Both the position numbers and the translations under genes were made by a program. A DNA stretch of 64,000 nt from Thraustochytrium sp. TN22. Lineage: Eukaryota; Sar; Bigyra; Thraustochytrida; Thraustochytriidae. Below, one piece after another: positions 19,441 through 28,029 of this stretch (position 1 is its first letter; every line of letters begins with the position of its first letter). Under the pieces are notes generated by a model. It was not told the DNA's origin, did not search any database, and saw only the letters and a list, made by a program, of their open reading frames with translations. Location of the stretch: positions 1-64,000 of the forward strand of contig JABLUY010000213.1 in NCBI GenBank assembly GCA_013306675.1, given 5' to 3'.

Positions 19441-22400
19441 TTACTCAGGCCGCTGCGGCACGTCTTGCAGCATTAGGTCGCTCATGAGGCGGCTTAGCTC
19501 GGCACGCTCCGGATCTTCGTCGCGCAGGTCGTTCATGATGACCCGCGCGGCCTCGAACTTGTTCTGCAACAACAAGACGCGGGCCATCGACGGGTCGCTG
19601 CGGCCATTTACGGCGGCCAGGCCACTCAGCGCCTGTGCGGCGCGCTCCAGGTCGCCAAGCTCCAGGAAGCGCGCGCCCAATTGCCGGAGCACGTCCGCGT
19701 CCTGCAGGCCGGAGGCGTGCGAAAAGGCCGCCCGCCCAAGGTCTGCCATGTTGGCGCGCAGACTGGCAAGGGCAAGGAGGCCCCAGATGCGCGGCGAGCC
19801 ACGGTCCATGAGGTTCGCCTCGCCCAGCACGTCGATCGCGTCCGTGAGAGCGCCGCCCTGCAGGCAGGCCTCGCCAGCGCCCGTCCACGCGCGCGGCGAA
19901 GGCCAGCGCGAGCAGACATACAAAAAGACGCGCTTCGCCGCGCCCGCGGCCTGCTCGCGCAGGTACGCCGAGCCGAGCCGAAGCATCGCGCCGCGCACCA
20001 AGGCCTCGTCCAAGCGCACGTGCCACGCGGCCTCGGTTGTCGTCGGCGCGGACGCCTGCAAAAGGGCAAACGCCTGCTCGAGCGCGACGCGCTGTAAGTG
20101 CCGCGTGCGCGCCGCTTCGGCGGCGTCCTCCGCCGCCGCAACTGCCGTGCGCTCGAGCTCTTGAGCGAGCAAGAAGAAGGTAGCCGCGTGCTCGTCGCAG
20201 ACCTCGACGGCCTGCTCCAGGAGGACGGCGTCGCCCACACGCCAGCCCTGGAGCAGCTTGCTTGCCATGAGCGCGGCGGTCTGCTCGTCCACCGAGAGCC
20301 TCTCGCGGGCTTCTTGCAGCGCCTCTGCGCGTCGCGCCAGCAGCTGCTCGACGACGGCGTCCAGGTGCCATGCCTGGCACTGCAAGGCGGCCTGCGTGCA
20401 CAAGACTGCGCGCGCCTTGTCCTCGTCTTCGCCCGTGCCTTCCCAGCCCAGCTGCGCGGCCACGAAGCCGGCTGGTGGCTGCGAGGCCGCCAGCCTTTCG
20501 TCGACCACCTGCAGCAGCCCATGCGCCAGAACGAGCCACGCGCGCCGTTCGCCCATCCACCTCTGCTGCTGCTGCGCCTCGCTGTCCTCGCGGAAGGCAC
20601 TGTCCTCCTCATCGAAGAAGTCGCCGAGGGCCGCCACCTCCTCACACGCGCGCACGAGAAAGGTCTCCGCGCCACGGGCGTCTGCGCTCTCCAGGAGAAC
20701 CGCTCCGTATGCAACGAGGCTTGGCACGTGCGAGTCGTCCAGCGCCAACGCGCTGCGCAAGCACTCCGCTGCGGCGGCGTGATGCGTCGCGCCCCGACGG
20801 AGGCCGAAGAGCGCGTAGTCGGACCACACGGCCGGGTCAACCGGGAGGTCGTGCTCGCTATCAAGCAGCGCGGTCTTCTCCGCGTCCGCAACGCGCTCCT
20901 GCAGCAGTTCCTCGGCCTCCTCGGCGAGGCCTTCCGCCTCGAGGTCGCTCGCGCGCGCGAGGAGATTATCCAGCCGCGCGCCCAGATCCGCCAGCCGGCG
21001 CGCAGGCGTGGGCTTGACCTTGAGCGACGCTTGCCCCCGCTTCGCCGCCTCCACCTTGTCGTTGAAAGTTTGGTTCACCAGGCCCATCACCCGCTCAAAG
21101 ATGGCGCTGTACAACACGTCGCCCTCCTTACCGGCAAAGACTCGCGTGCGCTCCGCGGTCACAAACTTGCTCACAGCCTCCTTGAGCAGCTTGCGCATCG
21201 CCGGGTAGTGTCCGCCCGTGTTGAGTGTGTGCAAAAGGTTGGCGCGCTCTGTGCGCTCCTCGGGGCTGGCGCGCGCCACCACAGTCGCCACGCGATCCAC
21301 GATCTCCTCAGTCGCCTCCTCCAGCATCTCCAGAGCGCCAGGCGCGCGCATGCGACGAGCGGGCCTGCCCTCGATCAGGTCGCGCACGCTCGCCAGCTTC
21401 GGGCGCGGCGCTGGCGCGCGCGGGCAAAGCGGACGCTCCATGCGCAGCCGCAGCGCCGCCACGCAGCGGCCGCCGACTTGCGGGGCCGCCAACGTTGCGG
21501 AATTCGCCGCGCCATCGTCCGCGGCGGCGGCCCCGTCCTTGCCCTCGTCTTCCTCAACCTGTGCGCCTGGTCGCTCGAGGATGTCCAGTTCTCCCTGCGC
21601 TGCGCCAGCGACGGCGTCCTCCTCAACAAGGGCGTCCATGTGCAGCAAACCAGCGCCCCTGAGCTCGAGCGTGGCATCCTCGGCAGCTTCGCCCTCCAAG
21701 GCGAGGGAGAACGAGACCGTTCGGCTCTGCCGCATGGCCTGCGCCACCTCAGGTGGCAAAAAGACGGCCCGAGGGGGATCCTTGCCGCGCAGTACCCAGA
21801 GCGCCGCCGCCTCGGCCGCGGCCAGCGCCTCCGGGTCCTGTAGCTCTTCACCTTTCTCCACCTCCTCCTCCTCCATGTTGTCCAAGTCTGCCTCCGGTTC
21901 CTTGGCCTCCTCGCGCTCCGGGCCGGGCGCGGCTTCGTGCTCTACAGCGGAGATTCGAAGCACGTCACGCTCGCCAAGGCGCAAGCTTGCTGCGATAGCA
22001 CCGCTCTCGGCGGCGGCTGCTGCTGCGAAGCGCGAGCGCCATTCGGCAGGAACCTCGCGCAGCGTGAGCGCCTCGCAGCAGACGACCGAGCCCGCGGCCC
22101 AAAAGTCGTACAGCGTGCCGAGCGCGTGCACCTCCACACTCAGCACGAGCGAGGCGACGCCGCCATCGGTCTTCTTTTCCTCGCCTGCGTCGCACATCCG
22201 CAGGTCCGCCTGCAGCGGGCGTGCCGGCTCGGCCACGAGCCCCGCCAGCGAGAGTGCCGCCCTCCCCACGAGGCGGTCCTCGTCCGCATTGCCATACTCG
22301 CCCTGAAACGCCTCCACCACCAGCTCGCCCTCGTCATCCCCGGCCAGAAGCGTGCTTGCGAACGCCTCTGTGAGCGGGATGCCACGCACGCTGCCGGTGA

Positions 22401-22686
22401 AGCCGAAGTCGCCGCTCGTGCATTCCACAACCTCCGTGCACGCTGCGGCCTGCACGCCAGCGAGCGGTTCCTGCTCCTGCTGCTCCTGCAGCGCGGCGAG
22501 ACGCCATCGGAACCAGAGGCCCTGCTCCTCGTCCTCGGGCTCCACGGCGAACCGCGGCAGGTGGACGCGCAGGTCGCCGCGCGCCACGGCCGGGGTCTGC
22601 GGAGCTGCCGTCGTAGCCTCGTCCGCCGCCATCGCCGCCGCCGCCGCCTCGGGCTCCGCCTTGCCGGCCTTCTTCTTGCCCGCCAT
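19441..22686 (-). CDS. CFAP70: Cilia- and flagella-associated protein 70 (TPR protein)
   Basis: 1,081 residues. The basic Lys/Ala N terminus is followed by a C2-like beta domain at about 36-190 (VVECTSGDFGFTGSVRGIPL). Family-typical sequence includes GDLRVHLPRF near the start, then a helical region around 470-550 (HTLNTGGHYPAMRKLLKEAVSKFV, IFERVMGLVNQTF) that is characteristic of CFAP70/TTC18. Tetratricopeptide repeats fill about 560-1,075 (ALFGLRRGATHHAAAAECL, YLREQAAGAAKRVFLY, ARFLELGDLERAAQALSGL). CFAP70 binds the base of the outer dynein arms and regulates ciliary beating, so the organism should have a motile flagellum at some stage. The length agrees with animal orthologues (about 1,100). 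The start is the first Met of the frame. Divergent from the ankyrin gene across a 1.16 kb spacer. Confidence 0.85.
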   Translation of the reverse strand: MAGKKKAGKAEPEAAAAAMAADEATTAAPQTPAVARGDLRVHLPRFAVEPEDEEQGLWFRWRLAALQEQQEQEPLAGVQAAACTEVVECTSGDFGFTGSVRGIPLTEAFASTLLAGDDEGELVVEAFQGEYGNADEDRLVGRAALSLAGLVAEPARPLQADLRMCDAGEEKKTDGGVASLVLSVEVHALGTLYDFWAAGSVVCCEALTLREVPAEWRSRFAAAAAAESGAIAASLRLGERDVLRISAVEHEAAPGPEREEAKEPEADLDNMEEEEVEKGEELQDPEALAAAEAAALWVLRGKDPPRAVFLPPEVAQAMRQSRTVSFSLALEGEAAEDATLELRGAGLLHMDALVEEDAVAGAAQGELDILERPGAQVEEDEGKDGAAAADDGAANSATLAAPQVGGRCVAALRLRMERPLCPRAPAPRPKLASVRDLIEGRPARRMRAPGALEMLEEATEEIVDRVATVVARASPEERTERANLLHTLNTGGHYPAMRKLLKEAVSKFVTAERTRVFAGKEGDVLYSAIFERVMGLVNQTFNDKVEAAKRGQASLKVKPTPARRLADLGARLDNLLARASDLEAEGLAEEAEELLQERVADAEKTALLDSEHDLPVDPAVWSDYALFGLRRGATHHAAAAECLRSALALDDSHVPSLVAYGAVLLESADARGAETFLVRACEEVAALGDFFDEEDSAFREDSEAQQQQRWMGERRAWLVLAHGLLQVVDERLAASQPPAGFVAAQLGWEGTGEDEDKARAVLCTQAALQCQAWHLDAVVEQLLARRAEALQEARERLSVDEQTAALMASKLLQGWRVGDAVLLEQAVEVCDEHAATFFLLAQELERTAVAAAEDAAEAARTRHLQRVALEQAFALLQASAPTTTEAAWHVRLDEALVRGAMLRLGSAYLREQAAGAAKRVFLYVCSRWPSPRAWTGAGEACLQGGALTDAIDVLGEANLMDRGSPRIWGLLALASLRANMADLGRAAFSHASGLQDADVLRQLGARFLELGDLERAAQALSGLAAVNGRSDPSMARVLLLQNKFEAARVIMNDLRDEDPERAELSRLMSDLMLQDVPQRPE

Positions 22687-23052
22687 GGCGGTCGCGCCTT
22701 CCGCTGGGACTCACGCCTGCCCGCGCGCGCTCTGCTGCCGCCGCCCCCCGCGCCAAGCGTGCGCGAGCCCGCGCTTGGCGCTCTGACCGTTGACCAAGTG
22801 GGCCATTGGCTCGCTCACCGCAATTAGGCCGCTTTAGCAAAACGGAGAGGACAGACAGTCAGTCCATTATGAGCTGCGCAGGCTGCCCGAAGCTCTCCCT
22901 TTGGACGAGCCATTCTGTGCCGCGTGGCTTGTGCTTCAGTGACCCGTCCAAGCCCCGACCGAGGGCCGACCGAAGGCCAACCAACCAACGCGGAGGCTCC
23001 TCGTCGAATCGGGGATTGCGTTTGCGGTGTCGCCTTCACGTCAAGTTGGTGC

Positions 23053-23073
23053 TTTTTAGCGGCAAGCTAAAAG
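23053..23073. other. Small perfect hairpin
   Basis: TTTTTAGC, loop GGCAA, GCTAAAAG: seven Watson-Crick pairs plus one wobble. It lies in the spacer between CFAP70 and the ankyrin gene. Role unknown; it may be chance. Confidence 0.5.
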
Positions 23074-23435
23074 AAATAGGCCTAGCCTCCAGAGAACGTG
23101 GAGTGAGCGAACCAGAACAGGATGTGGTAGCCTCGAGAATGTAGCTGCCAAGCCAGACACGATTGCGGAACTTGGTGGTACTGCAGATAGAGTCCATTGG
23201 CGTCCAGAACCCCTCACCCCGGAAAGTCGCACGCGATCATGACGACTGTTGGAGCTCACGATGAAACCACTCAATGCGCAGCGAAGAGGCAGCGACACGA
23301 GCACAGGCTCGCCGGGTTCGTAGTAGCACGTCTGCCTGCCTGTGCCCATGGTGAGACCCTGTGTCCAAAAGACGCACCCTCCCATTCGTGCACGTTTGGA
23401 CAGGTCATGGAGGGACGGCGACGGCGTGCAGAGCG

Positions 23436-23507
23436 CAAGGACTTTTAACTTGTACGCAGAACGATGAACAGAGCACAAAGACTAACCTCGCACGCAGAAC
23501 GATAAAC
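23436..23507. repeat. Diverged tandem duplication around ACGCAGAACGATNAAC
   Basis: The 16-base core ACGCAGAACGAT(G/A)AAC occurs at 23455-23470 and 23492-23507, a 37-base period, each preceded by a related AA(G)GAC...TAAC segment. Confidence 0.75.
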
Positions 23508-23848
23508 TCACTCCAGCCAGATCAGCGTGCACTGGCCGCTCTCCAGCGCTTGAGCGCCCGCGGAGTCGATTTTGTTCTCCTGAAGGCTGCTTTTTGGCAA
23601 CGCAAGCAAGTCGTCAGCTTGGCATGATCCTCCAGGCCATGCAAGGCCTGCCTGCCTCCCCAATGCAACTGCAGTGAAGAAAGTGCCGGGTGTCGACGCG
23701 CGTCTCACTGCGTCGCGGCAGCTCTGGCTCCTGCCTCCTGCCTCCTGCCTATTAGGACACGAATGAAGGGAAGGCCCAGAGAGAGCACGCGCCGCGCAAG
23801 GCCAACACCGCGACGGCAAAGCACCAACCAGCCGGCGGGCGCGGCAGG

Positions 23849-25675
23849 ATGGGCGCGGCGGAGAGCGCGCCGACGGTGGGCGGCGCAGAGGCGGCGCGGG
23901 AGTTCGAGGCGGCGTGCGCCAAGGGCAACGTGGATGCGGTGCAGCGCCTGCTGACGGCGGAGCGGCCGGGCTGCGACCATCGCAGGGCCGTCTCGGCGCG
24001 GGCGGCGCACGAGGGCTTCGCGCGCGCCTGTGAGGAAGGCCGTGTCGAAGTGGTTCGCGCGCTGCTGCAGGCATCGCGGCCAGAAGAGGCCTTCGCGGCC
24101 GGTGGCTCGGCCAAGCTGGCTGCGAAGGCGGAGAGGGACCCGCAGCATGAGCCGCAGCACGAGCCGCAAAGCGAGAACGGCGTGCGCGACCGTCGGCGCA
24201 GGCGCGCGTCCAGCGCGCAAAGCGTCTCGGAGCGGGCCCGTCTGCTGCGCTCTCTGCGTACGGCCTTGTCGCAACGCAACGCATGGCTCGATCCCAGCGT
24301 GGGCGAGCAAGACCTCTTGCGAAGGGCATGCCGTAGCGGGCAGACCGAGGTGGTGCGCGTGCTGCTCAAGGACAGCCGCGTGAAGGCTTCGGCGGCCATG
24401 CAGTACCCGATCCGCGTGGCAAGCAAGTCCGGCAACCTGGAGCTCGTGCGGGTCTTGCTCGCCCGCGAGGAGGTGGACCCGACGGTGCTGCAGGATGACG
24501 CGTTCCGCGCTGCCGCCTCGCAGGACCACGCCGACGTCTGCGAGGAGTTGCTACGATGGCGCCGCGTGAGCGGCGCCGGGGGCGACAGCGCGCCGTCTCG
24601 CGTCGACCCGCTTTCGGAGGGCGGCTACGCCTTGCGCGCCGTGGCACGCCGCGGCCTCCTCGGGTCCTGCAGGGTGCTGCTCTCTTCCGATGCCGTCGCG
24701 GACCCGGCTGCCATCACGGACTGGCTGCTCCTGCCGGCCATTGCAAACGAGCAGGCGGCCGTTGTGGCGCTTGTGCTGCGCGACCCGCGTGTCCGACTTT
24801 CGCGCAAGGCCTTGCTCGAGGCTGCCTCCAAGCAGTCCTGCGAGTGTCTGCGCCTGCTCCTGCAGGATGACCGTCTCGAGCCGGATGCGGACCTCTTCAT
24901 CGCGCTGCGTGTGGCCTACATCCACGACTGCATGGATGCCGTCATTCTGCTCATCAACGACGACCGCGTACAGGCCGTGGGCCATCCTGGGCTCGTCATG
25001 CGAATGATGCTCTATGCCGCCGAGTCCGGCCGTATGTGGCTCGCCAGCCTGCTCTTCGAGCACCCCAAGCTCGGCCCGGCTACCGAGAAGCTTCACAAGG
25101 TCAACCAGCTCGGCCGCGCTCTGCGCCACGCCGTCCGGCATGGCCACACAGACGTCGCCCGTCTCTTGATGCGACGCGGCGCGGACCTCTCGCAAATTGA
25201 TAGCAGGGTCTTCATCGAAGCCAGCTTGCACGGCGACCCCGACCTCGTCACGCTGCTTCTCTTTCAGCCCAGAGTCGCAAATCTGGTCACCTTTAGCGCC
25301 TTTTTTCACGCCGGCTCGCCCGAGGCCAGGGAGGCCATCTTGCGCAGCAAGCATGTGCAAATGGCCCTGGTACAGAGCAGGTCCGATCCATTGGTCCTCG
25401 CATCTTACGAGCGGCTGGCCGCTCGCACCATCACGGCCTACCGCCAGTGCCTCGGCGCTATCGGCGCCGCCGCCAGAGATCGAGTCAAGGGCCACCCACT
25501 CGGGCCGCTCCCGACGCAAGCGATCATCCGGATTTTCGCAATGGCTCGCGCCAACGATCTGACATACTCCGTCTGGGGGGCGGAGCACGCCTTTCGTGTT
25601 GCGGAGACCATCCTCACAAAGCTGTGCGACACCGCTCCCACGGGAGGACGGAGTGCGAGACGTGTTTTCCTGTAA
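23849..25675 (+). CDS. Ankyrin-repeat protein with a myristoylation-type N terminus
   Basis: 608 residues. The start MGAAESA fits the N-myristoylation rule (Gly2, Ser6), so membrane attachment is likely. About ten ankyrin-like repeats follow, from EFEAACAKGNVDAVQRLLTA and GFARACEEGRVEVVRALLQAS near the N terminus to ALRHAVRHGHTDVARLLMRRGAD and FIEASLHGDPDLVTLLLF near residue 480. Several repeats keep only the helix pair, as in degenerate protist arrays. A basic, polar insert with PQHEPQHEPQ repeats sits at about 90-125. The last 110 residues contain no recognised domain. Ankyrin arrays bind other proteins; no partner is indicated by the context. The gene is divergent from CFAP70 and converges with the transposase-derived gene. 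Confidence 0.78.
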   Translation: MGAAESAPTVGGAEAAREFEAACAKGNVDAVQRLLTAERPGCDHRRAVSARAAHEGFARACEEGRVEVVRALLQASRPEEAFAAGGSAKLAAKAERDPQHEPQHEPQSENGVRDRRRRRASSAQSVSERARLLRSLRTALSQRNAWLDPSVGEQDLLRRACRSGQTEVVRVLLKDSRVKASAAMQYPIRVASKSGNLELVRVLLAREEVDPTVLQDDAFRAAASQDHADVCEELLRWRRVSGAGGDSAPSRVDPLSEGGYALRAVARRGLLGSCRVLLSSDAVADPAAITDWLLLPAIANEQAAVVALVLRDPRVRLSRKALLEAASKQSCECLRLLLQDDRLEPDADLFIALRVAYIHDCMDAVILLINDDRVQAVGHPGLVMRMMLYAAESGRMWLASLLFEHPKLGPATEKLHKVNQLGRALRHAVRHGHTDVARLLMRRGADLSQIDSRVFIEASLHGDPDLVTLLLFQPRVANLVTFSAFFHAGSPEAREAILRSKHVQMALVQSRSDPLVLASYERLAARTITAYRQCLGAIGAAARDRVKGHPLGPLPTQAIIRIFAMARANDLTYSVWGAEHAFRVAETILTKLCDTAPTGGRSARRVFL

Positions 25676-25685
25676 TCTCTCTTTT

Positions 25686-25785
25686 TGTATCACCGCAAGG
25701 CCCTCGCGCCTACTCAAGCGCGTTGCACTACCTCAGGCTGAGCGTCGCTGGCTGTATCACCGCAAAGCTTCCGCTCGTCCTCAAG
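25686..25785. repeat. Direct repeat downstream of the ankyrin gene
   Basis: Two 33-base copies sharing TGTATCACCGCAA and ending CTCAAG, at 25686-25718 and 25753-25785 (period 67), with several mismatches between them. They lie in the 3' spacer between the ankyrin gene and the transposase-derived gene. Confidence 0.7.
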
Positions 25786-25884
25786 ATTATCGCACAGCAA
25801 TACGGAAGCTGTGTGTGCTTCGCTAGCGCTTGCTTGAGGTATGCATGTTCATCTGGAATCACCTTCAACCCCTGTGTTGATCAG

Positions 25885-27582
25885 TTAGAAAGTCCTGGTA
25901 TTCTGGATCTTTGCAAACCCCGAAGCCCTCACGGTCTGCGCCAAGAGGCGCTCTAGGCGCCGCCACGGAGCTCCATCATTCACCTCTGAGATGTCGTCGA
26001 GGCTACACTGAAGGACATCGCCCAGCAGCATCATGGCCCCGTCCGCTCTGATCCAAGCTTCGTCGGAGTTTTCTTGGATCAGGTCACGGCATGTCATGTG
26101 CAGGGCCCAAAAGTAGTAGTCGCAGGGAGTCAGGGAGGACGTGTAGGGCGGCGCCACCAGCACCGACAAGGAGCTGCCTTGCTTCTCGAGGCTTTCCTTG
26201 AGCTTGCCGTAAGATGGCACCTTTGCGAACGCATTGGCGTCGAAGAGCGGGACCAAGTCCTCTTTCCGGCTGCTCTCGTCTGCCCACGGAAGCCACGTGT
26301 CGTCCGTGACTACAATGCACACATGCCGGTCCTTGATGTGCTCCAGGTATTGCTCGTTGTGATCGGGGCGCTGGTCTGAGGCGAGCGTGGACAGGAGACC
26401 GTTGATGAAGTCCTCCATGTGCGCGTTATGCCTGCGCTTGGCCTTGCTCTGCGTGGAGCGTCCTAACGCGGTCGCGTACACAACCCGGTCAACATCATGG
26501 ACCACCGCAAGCCCCACCTCGGTGCGAAGCTGGGTCCGTCTACGCGGCTTCGCACCGCGGAAGCCTGGAAGCCTGGGCATCGCCAAGTTGAATGGCCTCA
26601 GGGTAGCGAAGACGACGTAAGGAGCGTCGGAACGGAGAATGCGCTGGATTTCCTTGGCGAATTCAAGGCGCGCCTCCTGAATCACGGGACTGTTGATGGT
26701 GGACAGATCCGGCTTGCGCTTGGCCTGAGGACGAGACACGCGAGGTCGGCTGTCGCCGAGATGGAGCGCGACTTCTTTGCAGGAGACACGCTGCCAGTTG
26801 TACTTGTCCATGAGCCCATAACCCTTCTCAAGCAGATGGTGCTTGCGGAGCGGGCCAAACTTTGCAAACTCAGCATGCTGCACGTTGAGGTAGCCGTTGC
26901 CTTGTAGCGACGCCTGAACTTCTTGCAGAATGATGCACCGCGCGATCTCCTGATTCAGCAGTGCGGTGATCGCCTTGACGTCCAGCGTCGGGCTGTACTG
27001 CAGAATATCCGCGAGGAGACGCGCATGATGCTTCGTCCACTTTTTGTGGGCTGCAGGCTTCGGTCTTGCGGAGGCGGAGGCTGCCGCGACGCGGGGCGCT
27101 GCCTCCTGCACTGGCTTCACCTCGGGCTCTGCGACGGGCTGAGTGCTTGGCGTTGAGCTCTCACGGGATCCGGACGCAGAGTCCTGCATGACACCCCGCG
27201 GGCCCATTGATGGGTGCATGTCATCGCCGCGGAGTTCTGTGCCACCTTCGGGGTATGCAGCGCCGATCTTATCTTCGGCTTCGCGCGTGAGCGTGTGCTC
27301 CCCGCTCTCGTCTCCCTCTGCCACGTCGGAGTGGTCATCCATGTAGTCCATCAGATCCTCCTCGAGGTCCATCCCTTCCTCCTCGCTGCTGGTCCCGCTG
27401 TCGTTCTCAAACTGGCCGGCCTCGGGATGCATCGGGTGGTGCTTGCCGCCGCCGCCGCTGCGGAACTTATCGACGTCCTCCGCCGTCCACGGCTCGCGCC
27501 GCCTGTACAGCGTCGCTGCGGCGGCCAAGCTGGACGCCGGCGCAGCCGCGGCTGCGCCCTCCGCGCCCTCGCCGTGCATCAT
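25885..27582 (-). CDS. Tc1/mariner (IS630-type) transposase-derived protein, probably domesticated
   Basis: 565 residues in one uninterrupted frame. The N-terminal 190 residues are acidic and Ala/Pro-rich. A helical DNA-binding-like part begins near KKWTKHHARLLADIL. The C-terminal half matches the DDE domain of Tc1/mariner elements: VVFATLRPFNL aligns with the VVFSDESRFNL-type first motif, CIVVTDDTWLPW with the second (D427), and VAPPYTSSLTPCDYYFW with the third (PPYSPDLxPxD; D488). The first catalytic Asp is Thr327, and about 25 residues are inserted between the second and third motifs. No terminal inverted repeats were noticed. An intact frame without a full catalytic triad suggests a host gene made from a transposase, likely DNA-binding, rather than an active element. 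It is divergent from MCM2. Confidence 0.72.
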   Translation of the reverse strand: MMHGEGAEGAAAAAPASSLAAAATLYRRREPWTAEDVDKFRSGGGGKHHPMHPEAGQFENDSGTSSEEEGMDLEEDLMDYMDDHSDVAEGDESGEHTLTREAEDKIGAAYPEGGTELRGDDMHPSMGPRGVMQDSASGSRESSTPSTQPVAEPEVKPVQEAAPRVAAASASARPKPAAHKKWTKHHARLLADILQYSPTLDVKAITALLNQEIARCIILQEVQASLQGNGYLNVQHAEFAKFGPLRKHHLLEKGYGLMDKYNWQRVSCKEVALHLGDSRPRVSRPQAKRKPDLSTINSPVIQEARLEFAKEIQRILRSDAPYVVFATLRPFNLAMPRLPGFRGAKPRRRTQLRTEVGLAVVHDVDRVVYATALGRSTQSKAKRRHNAHMEDFINGLLSTLASDQRPDHNEQYLEHIKDRHVCIVVTDDTWLPWADESSRKEDLVPLFDANAFAKVPSYGKLKESLEKQGSSLSVLVAPPYTSSLTPCDYYFWALHMTCRDLIQENSDEAWIRADGAMMLLGDVLQCSLDDISEVNDGAPWRRLERLLAQTVRASGFAKIQNTRTF

Positions 27583-28029
27583 TCTCGCAGTCAGTCAAGC
27601 CGCGCGGCGCGCTGGCCGGCCGCCGTGCGCCGCGCTCGTCCAATCCGGTCTGCGCATCGCAGCCTGCCTGCCTGCCTGCTGCCGGCCCCGCGGCCCGGCC
27701 GCGCAGTCCGAGTCCGGGTCGGGGGCGGCGAGGGGAAGCATCCGAAGCAAAGGGATCTTTCGCGCAGCCGCGCGGCCTGCGAGGCCGTCATCTCAGGCTG
27801 GCTGAGGGATCATGTGACTGATTCATGTCTCGGGAACTCGGGCAGCGCCGAACACAAGCCGCGACTGGGAACAGGCCGAGGAAGGGTCCGCGCCGCGTGG
27901 CGGTTGGTCGCGTGCAACCGGTGCACACGTTTGGCAGTTAGGTTGGGCGGCGCAGTCATGGTCAGGGTCAGCAACCAAGGCCGGGCGGCGCGGCGCGCAG
28001 AGCGGCAACGCATCGCGCGGGCGGCAGGC
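27583..28029. promoter_or_regulatory. Divergent region between transposase-derived gene and MCM2
   Basis: About 450 bases containing both 5' flanks. It has a CCTGCCTG tetranucleotide run near 27660-27680 and no recognised gene. No clear core promoter motif is visible. Confidence 0.45.

Larger units (their letters stand above)
22687..23848. other. Divergent spacer between CFAP70 and the ankyrin gene
   Basis: No gene is recognised in this 1.16 kb, although short frames exist. It contains a small hairpin (stem 23053-23060 with 23066-23073, loop GGCAA) and a diverged tandem duplication around ACGCAGAACGAT (23455-23470 and 23492-23507). It is less GC-rich than coding DNA. Promoters of both genes should lie here. 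Confidence 0.45.
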
